Positions 59,988 through 64,000 of a DNA stretch of 64,000 bases are shown in pieces (position 1 is the stretch's first letter; the number at the start of each line of letters is the position of its first letter). Below the pieces are notes generated by a model that saw only the letters and a list, made by a program, of their open reading frames with translations, was not told the origin of the DNA and ran no database searches. The position numbers and the translations under genes were made by a program. Source of the stretch: Phycisphaerae bacterium (GTDB lineage: Bacteria; Planctomycetota; Phycisphaerae; UBA1845; PWPN01); the NCBI GenBank assembly GCA_018003015.1, contig JAGNEZ010000019.1, positions 1 through 64,000 of the forward strand, read 5' to 3'.

Positions 59988-60490
59988 CACGGCGCGCAAG
60001 CGATCCTTCACCCCATCCAACCTCGATCGCCCCGCTGGGCCCCAATTCAGCACCGGTGCTGAAGAGGGAAATCACACGAGGAACCAAGGCGGCGCATGCG
60101 GGCGGACAGGGCTCGCCTTCCGCCAAACCGCTCTTCGCGTACAGTACGCCGGGCCTGCTCGCTGCCCTCGCACGATGAGGTGAGGAAGGGAAGCAGCAGC
60201 CGACAAACGGAGATTGCAGTTCCGTTTGCCCGTCCGTCAGGGGGAAGATGGCCGGACCAGGCTCCGGCTCCGCGACGCCGTCGGCCGATCACGACCCGCC
60301 ACGTTCGCGGACGGCGACCGCACTTTCACCAGCACAATCTCCAGGTCCCGCAGCGACAAGCTTGACGACGCTAACGGGGACGGCCACAAACGGCTCATCA
60401 TCAGAGCCTGCGTCTCCAGCTCGGGAATCCCCACCGAACCCGATTGGGGCGCTTGATCTCTGCCGCCCGGCCGCTCTCACCTCGCGGCCA
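59988..60490. other. Intergenic region without a recognised gene
   Basis: About 500 bases lie between two convergent genes. A plus-strand frame at 60214-60456 (80 codons) contains DDANGDGHKRLIIR, faintly like a calcium-binding repeat, but lacks a ribosome site and other support. No terminator or RNA fold was identified. Confidence 0.35.
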
Positions 60491-61477
60491 CTACCGGTGG
60501 TCAGCCGAGATGCGGCGGGTCATCTCCACGTCCAGCCGGATCTGCTCGCACAGGGCTTCCTTCGACTTGAAGGACTCCTGGCCACGCAACCAGTCCAGAA
60601 ACTCGATCCGCAAAGCCCGACCGTAAAGGTCACCTTGGAAATCCAGCAGGTGTGCTTCGATCAGAAGCTGCTGGCCATCGAATGTGGGACAATAGCCGAT
60701 GCTGATCGCGGCCGGCACCGAGGAAGAGAACGGCGCGCCGCCGGGACCACACCCCCCGCTGGCCGCGACCCAATCGACTTGACACGCGCGGCCAGCGTAC
60801 ACCCCCTCGGCGGGAACAAGCAGGCCGGCAGTCTGAAGATTCACGGTTGGAAAACCCAGGCTCCGCCCACGCTGGGCACCATGCCCGACGGTGCCGAAAA
60901 GAGCATACGGCCGGCCAAGACACAAGGTGGCCTGATCCACGGTCCCGCTGCGCAGAAGCTGCCGAACCAGCGAACTCGAGATCACCGCGTCAGGATGGCC
61001 ACCCAGTGCAATCCGCACCGGCTGGACGATCTCGACCTCAAAGCCGTGACGCCGACCAGCAGCCATCAGGGTATGAACGTCCCCTTGCCGCTTGCAGCCG
61101 AAACCAAAGGACGCCCCCTCCACCATCGCCACCGGAGAAAAACGGCCTAGAACTACCTCTTGGATGAACTCGTCCGCAGACATGGCGAAGAAGTCCGCCT
61201 TGCTCTCAACGGCCACGACCGCGTCCGCCCCCGCCAACTCCAGCCACCGCAGCCTCTCCGAAAAGGGGGAAAGCAGCGGCGGCGAAACACTCGGGCTCAA
61301 AATGGCCGCCGGGTGCGGGTCAAACGTCATGACCACCAGGCGGGTACCCGCCCGCTCGGCGCGCCGGCGTCCCGCGGCCAGAATCGCCTGGTGGCCGCGA
61401 TGCACACCGTCGAAGTTCCCGATGGTCAGTACAACATCGGAAAGGCGAAGGGATTCCCAGGTTCGAATGACTTCCAT
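60491..61477 (-). CDS. ribF: Riboflavin kinase / FAD synthetase
   Basis: The 328-residue bifunctional enzyme has the nucleotidyltransferase part with VVLTIGNFDGVHRGHQAIL, VVMTFDPHPAAILSP and FGFGCKRQGDV, and the kinase part with GRSLGFPTVNLQ, AISIGYCPTFDG and LLDFQGDLYGRALRIEFL. It makes FMN and then FAD, the first being the cofactor of HydB. The start ATG 61477 gives MEVIRTWESL; the frame begins 12 codons earlier without a better site. A Gly/Ser-rich insertion (ASGGCGPGGAPFSSS) lengthens the kinase domain. Confidence 0.93.
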   Translation of the reverse strand: MEVIRTWESLRLSDVVLTIGNFDGVHRGHQAILAAGRRRAERAGTRLVVMTFDPHPAAILSPSVSPPLLSPFSERLRWLELAGADAVVAVESKADFFAMSADEFIQEVVLGRFSPVAMVEGASFGFGCKRQGDVHTLMAAGRRHGFEVEIVQPVRIALGGHPDAVISSSLVRQLLRSGTVDQATLCLGRPYALFGTVGHGAQRGRSLGFPTVNLQTAGLLVPAEGVYAGRACQVDWVAASGGCGPGGAPFSSSVPAAISIGYCPTFDGQQLLIEAHLLDFQGDLYGRALRIEFLDWLRGQESFKSKEALCEQIRLDVEMTRRISADHR

Positions 61478-61568
61478 GCGGCCAAAGGTGATGAAGCGAC
61501 GGCGTATTGTCAAGCAAGAACACCACGGCTGGCAATGCCCCGGCCTTCGCCCCGCAACGGTAAACCGG

Positions 61569-63017
61569 TCATCTGCCTGCCGCGGGCCGACTCGCTGCCG
61601 CCTTCAACAGCGCCAACCGCACCGCCTCGCCGGCCGCAGGATCGGTGAGCATCGCCTTGCGATCGAACTCCAATCGGGTCAGGAAACTCGGAAATGGTCG
61701 AGGAACCTCGGGCCGAGAGCAGTGGTCACGAGCAAACCGGCCGTATACCTCGCCCCAAGGCTTCAGCTCAAGCTGCTCGGTCCACAAGCCGCTCCATCGG
61801 GTCAGGTCAGAACTGGTCGGGGTGTCGGCGAAAGCCCAGTGGAGCCAGCCGCAGAGTCGCCCCCGGGTCACTTCAAGCAGCTTCCTGCCCCACGCTACCT
61901 GATCCTCGAGGGTCCGTGCGGGCATGACCTCCTTACCGTTCACCGTGATCGCACCACCACCATACCAGCCGAACTCACCCAGCATCAACGGCTTGCCAAC
62001 CGTGAACTCGTGCAGAACCGCCTCAAGATAGGAGGCATTGACGGCCAGACCTTCAGGAGCTGCGCCCGGATGGGGTGCTGCCAGCGGGTAGAAGTGCACG
62101 GTCATGAAATCCAGATGGCGAGCGTTGGCCTTCGGCTCGAAACCGGCGTAGTGCCAGACCGTGGGCAGATAGACGACCGCCGCCCATTGAATGTGTCCGA
62201 TCGTGATCAGGTGATGAGAATCGGCAGATCGGATCGCAGCGGTCAGCCGGCGAGTCCACTCGTCACCAATCGACTCACGAAAACGCTGATAGTCGAACAG
62301 CCGGGCATCACAAAGAGCAGGCTCTCGCGGAGGAATCTCGACGCCGCCCAAACCGCCCAACACCTCCGCCTCTCGACCCCACTTCGCGGCCAGACGCGCG
62401 ACCGACCCATACTCCGCCTTCAGCCACACGTTCCACTTGACCATCATCGCCGAGGTCTCCCAGGCCACCGCCGGCTCGTTGAGCAAATCCCACGCCAGAA
62501 TAGCCGGCTCATCCTTGAAGCGATGAGCGAATTCCTTCCACCAAGATTCATCCGCGGCCAGGATCCGATCATCCGCAAAGACGTCACCGCCCTGCCGCCA
62601 CGAAGGCGTACCCTCCCAATGGTCCGGCCCAGAGGGAATGACGTACATCCCCAGATCTCGACAAAGCGCAAGCAGCCGACCGAACTTGCGCTCCCCCTCA
62701 GGATGGACCTTGCCAGGCTCGCGATGAAACGACTCAAACGTCAGAAACACGCGAATGACATTGAAACCCTGCTTGTGCAGCATCTCCAATTGGTGACGAG
62801 TCTCCGTCTCATCGAACCGCTGCCAGAGCTTCGGCGCCCAGCCAACGTCCGGACTGAAGTAGTTGACGCCAACAACAACGATCGGCCGCCCCGTCCCTCC
62901 CTCCCGGAAGGAAGTCGTCCGCTCGCGATCGACCTCCACGAACGGCTGCTCAACTGCCAGAGCGACCGAGCCGAGACAAACCCCTAAAGCCGCGGCCGAG
63001 AGACGATTTCCGAACAC
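61569..63017 (-). CDS. Secreted glycoside hydrolase, GH5-like
   Basis: The 482-residue product starts at GTG 63017 with GGAG about 9 bases upstream and has a signal peptide (LSAAALGVCLGSVALA). The barrel shows VVGVNYFSPDVGW, GFNVIRVFLTFESF, AWDLLNEPAVAW with the acid/base Glu, FMTVHFYPLA and LMLGEFGWYGGG with the nucleophile Glu, the hallmarks of GH5-type mannanases and cellulases. It likely hydrolyses beta-mannan or a related glycan outside the cytoplasm. Exact substrate is not predictable. Confidence 0.83.
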   Translation of the reverse strand: MFGNRLSAAALGVCLGSVALAVEQPFVEVDRERTTSFREGGTGRPIVVVGVNYFSPDVGWAPKLWQRFDETETRHQLEMLHKQGFNVIRVFLTFESFHREPGKVHPEGERKFGRLLALCRDLGMYVIPSGPDHWEGTPSWRQGGDVFADDRILAADESWWKEFAHRFKDEPAILAWDLLNEPAVAWETSAMMVKWNVWLKAEYGSVARLAAKWGREAEVLGGLGGVEIPPREPALCDARLFDYQRFRESIGDEWTRRLTAAIRSADSHHLITIGHIQWAAVVYLPTVWHYAGFEPKANARHLDFMTVHFYPLAAPHPGAAPEGLAVNASYLEAVLHEFTVGKPLMLGEFGWYGGGAITVNGKEVMPARTLEDQVAWGRKLLEVTRGRLCGWLHWAFADTPTSSDLTRWSGLWTEQLELKPWGEVYGRFARDHCSRPEVPRPFPSFLTRLEFDRKAMLTDPAAGEAVRLALLKAAASRPAAGR

Positions 63018-63108
63018 GGCATGATCTCCAAGAAGAGAAATGCTTCATGACCGGAAGATGATGACTGTCAAACGCGACGAAGCTGGAACCTGAGCTCACC
63101 CAGCGCAA

Positions 63109-63140
63109 GGAAACGGCCCCTCCAGACGGAGAGGCCGTCT
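63109..63140 (-). terminator. Rho-independent terminator of the small membrane protein gene
   Basis: On the minus strand ACGGCCTCTCC pairs with GGAGGGGCCGT (11 pairs, one U-G), loop GTCT, followed by TTTCCTT. It lies 48 bases after the stop at 63188 and before the GH5-like gene, so the small gene is probably its own transcript. Confidence 0.65.
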
Positions 63141-63187
63141 CCGATGTCGATGTGGTCACATCCAACCTGTCACAGGACGGACGACGA

Positions 63188-63319
63188 CTACTCCTGCTGT
63201 TTCTTCCGAACGATGAGCAGAATGACGATCAGCACGGCCAGGCCGATGATCAAGCCTACCTGCCATCCGGCAAAGCCGAAGAGGGCTGCCAGTGCTGACG
63301 AACCGAACATCTGAGTCAT
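63188..63319 (-). CDS. Small single-span membrane protein (43 aa)
   Basis: The 43-residue product starts at ATG 63319 with a near-perfect GGGAGGAG ribosome site 6 bases upstream. It begins MTQMFGSSALAALFGFAGW and continues with one membrane helix, VGLIIGLAVLIVILLIV, then the basic tail RKKQQE, which suggests the C-terminus faces the cytoplasm. It has its own promoter, a 120-base leader and a terminator. It resembles small twin-part membrane peptides of planctomycetes named only as hypothetical. Possible roles are a membrane-stress peptide, a toxin or an assembly aid; none can be chosen. Confidence 0.72.
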   Translation of the reverse strand: MTQMFGSSALAALFGFAGWQVGLIIGLAVLIVILLIVRKKQQE

Positions 63320-63439
63320 GTTGAACTCCTCCCTCTGTGCTGGGTATCTTCCGTTGTCGCCAGCCGCCCTGGGCCTGCGGCGGATCCACGCCGTGGCCAC
63401 CCTGCGGGACCGCACCGCCGTGGGCTGGCCTTTACATAA
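63320..63439 (-). ncRNA. GC-rich structured 5' leader (candidate cis-regulatory RNA)
   Basis: The predicted leader of the 43-residue protein is about 120 bases. GCCAGCC (plus 63423-63429) pairs with GGCTGGC (plus 63359-63365), an inner GGCGG with CCGCC, and TGCG-GTCC-CGCA forms a central hairpin. The pairing is nested and ends before the ribosome site. High GC makes chance pairing likely, so this is a candidate only. Confidence 0.35.
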
Positions 63440-63445
63440 CGTTAA

Positions 63446-63474
63446 CCATTAAGCACCCGCTGCCCGACTGTCAA
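63446..63474 (-). promoter_or_regulatory. Promoter of the small membrane protein gene
   Basis: On the minus strand a perfect TTGACA (plus 63469-63474), a 17-base spacer and TAATGG (plus 63446-63451) form a strong promoter. AT-rich sequence surrounds the -10 box, unlike most of the window. Confidence 0.6.
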
Positions 63475-63513
63475 GAGGAAAGTGGGGATTTGTCGACCGA
63501 CCACCCGAGCAAG

Positions 63514-64000
63514 TCACGGCCCGCCATCATCCCTCGAACGCGGAACGGGCGAAAGAAAATCGAGGATCACGCTGTCTGCCATGAGGCGGCCTTCATCGGT
63601 CAGGCGAATCCGACCCCGCTCGACGATCAGCCGTCCAGACCCGGCGTGCCGGGCAACCGCCTCTGCGAACAGCCGTTCAGCATCGAAGCCGGTCAATGCT
63701 CGAAACTCGTCGCAGCCGATACCCTCGACCAGCCGAAGCATCAACATGGCGGTCTCGCCCGCTCGTTCAGCCGGCGAAAGCCGCTCCTCATCCACGGCGA
63801 TCGGCTCAGCAGCCGCCATACGACGAAGGTACTCGGCAGCATCCGGCAGGTTCCGCCAACGCCGCCCATCGAGGTAGCTCGCGGCCGCAGGCCCGACTCC
63901 CAAGACCGGTAGATTGTGCCAATAACGGAGATTGTGCCAGCATCGGCACCCCGGCCGGGCAAAGTTGCTGATTTCGTAGTGCTCGAAACCCGCAGCACCC
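63514..64000 (-). CDS. hemW: HemW-like radical SAM protein, C-terminal part
   Basis: The minus frame runs from the window edge to TGA 63514 and gives about 162 residues with no start inside. It reads GFEHYEISNFARPG, then CWHNLRYWHNLPVLGVGPAA, the conserved HemW/coproporphyrinogen oxidase-like core, and ends with the C-terminal domain ERLSPAERAGETAMLMLRL, GFDAERLF and GRIRLTDEGRLMAD. HemW is a heme-binding radical SAM protein thought to deliver heme to respiratory enzymes; it was often misnamed HemN. The N-terminal radical-SAM cysteines lie outside the window. Confidence 0.87.
   Translation of the reverse strand, partial: GAAGFEHYEISNFARPGCRCWHNLRYWHNLPVLGVGPAAASYLDGRRWRNLPDAAEYLRRMAAAEPIAVDEERLSPAERAGETAMLMLRLVEGIGCDEFRALTGFDAERLFAEAVARHAGSGRLIVERGRIRLTDEGRLMADSVILDFLSPVPRSRDDGGP

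Noticed and set aside
60214-60456. 80-codon plus-strand frame with DANGDG
   Set aside because: A single calcium-loop-like string is weak evidence; there is no ribosome site, signal peptide or second repeat.
61092-62987. 631-codon plus-strand frame
   Set aside because: It is antisense to ribF and the GH5-like gene and is rich in Arg and Pro with no domain.

Overview
This window looks like a chromosomal segment of a GC-rich, Gram-negative, anaerobic or fermentative bacterium, most likely a planctomycete of the Phycisphaerae type. That placement is inference. It rests on lpxB (lipid A, so an outer membrane), several secreted glycoside hydrolases of the GH2, GH5, DUF2961/GH172 and six-hairpin kinds, URO-D-like proteins placed among glycosidases, an ECF-like sigma factor of a planctomycete-looking type, an orphan dockerin-like tail, and many stand-alone receiver domains. 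No 16S rRNA is present to settle it. Fifty protein-coding genes were recognised (two cut by the window edges), plus one gene fragment. No tRNA, rRNA, CRISPR array or transposase was seen.

Layout. (1) 1-271: the start of a lipoprotein gene on the minus strand, divergent from (2) 672-14430: a tightly packed plus-strand surface-glycan cluster with five GT4-type glycosyltransferases, a GT9, an O-antigen-ligase-like membrane protein, a SAM methyltransferase, an AsnB-type amidotransferase and a CapK/PaaK-like adenylating enzyme. (3) 14478-20403: a lipoprotein, a receiver protein, a fused ADP-forming acyl-CoA synthetase, an acyl carrier protein, a creatininase-family protein and a DMT transporter. 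(4) 20483-24801: a large GH2 enzyme, then an ECF-like sigma factor divergent from a 75-residue protein that consists only of a sigma region-4 domain.

(5) 24935-38894 is the centrepiece: an [FeFe]-hydrogenase locus starting with rex behind two tandem Rex-type operators. The order is rex, hydC, hydB, hydA (an NAD-linked trimeric hydrogenase), a hydrogenase-like protein fused to a histidine kinase, a stand-alone receiver, a receiver-kinase hybrid, hydE, hydG, aspA and hydF. Structural enzyme, redox repressor, putative H2 or redox sensing phosphorelay and all three H-cluster maturases lie in one collinear series with overlapping or near-overlapping genes up to hydG. Two hairpins separate hydG from aspA, and an 11-unit heptanucleotide repeat lies just upstream of hydF.

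(6) 38931-43959 (minus): a three-gene carbohydrate operon with a URO-D-like protein. (7) 44181-46697 (minus): rpsB-tsf-pyrH, divergent from lpxB. (8) 47014-59987: lpxB, a DUF2961 protein, a CheY-like receiver, a VWA membrane protein, an orphan CheB, a secreted repeat-poor protein, a PglF/CapD-type sugar dehydratase and an FHA-GAF histidine kinase. (9) 60491-64000 (minus): ribF, a GH5-like enzyme, a 43-residue membrane protein with a strong promoter and GC-rich leader, and the 3' part of hemW.

Functionally, the hydrogenase (reoxidising NADH, perhaps with ferredoxin, to make H2), Rex (NADH/NAD+ sensing) and the ADP-forming acyl-CoA synthetase (ATP from acyl-CoA) fit a sugar-fermenting lifestyle fed by the secreted glycosidases.
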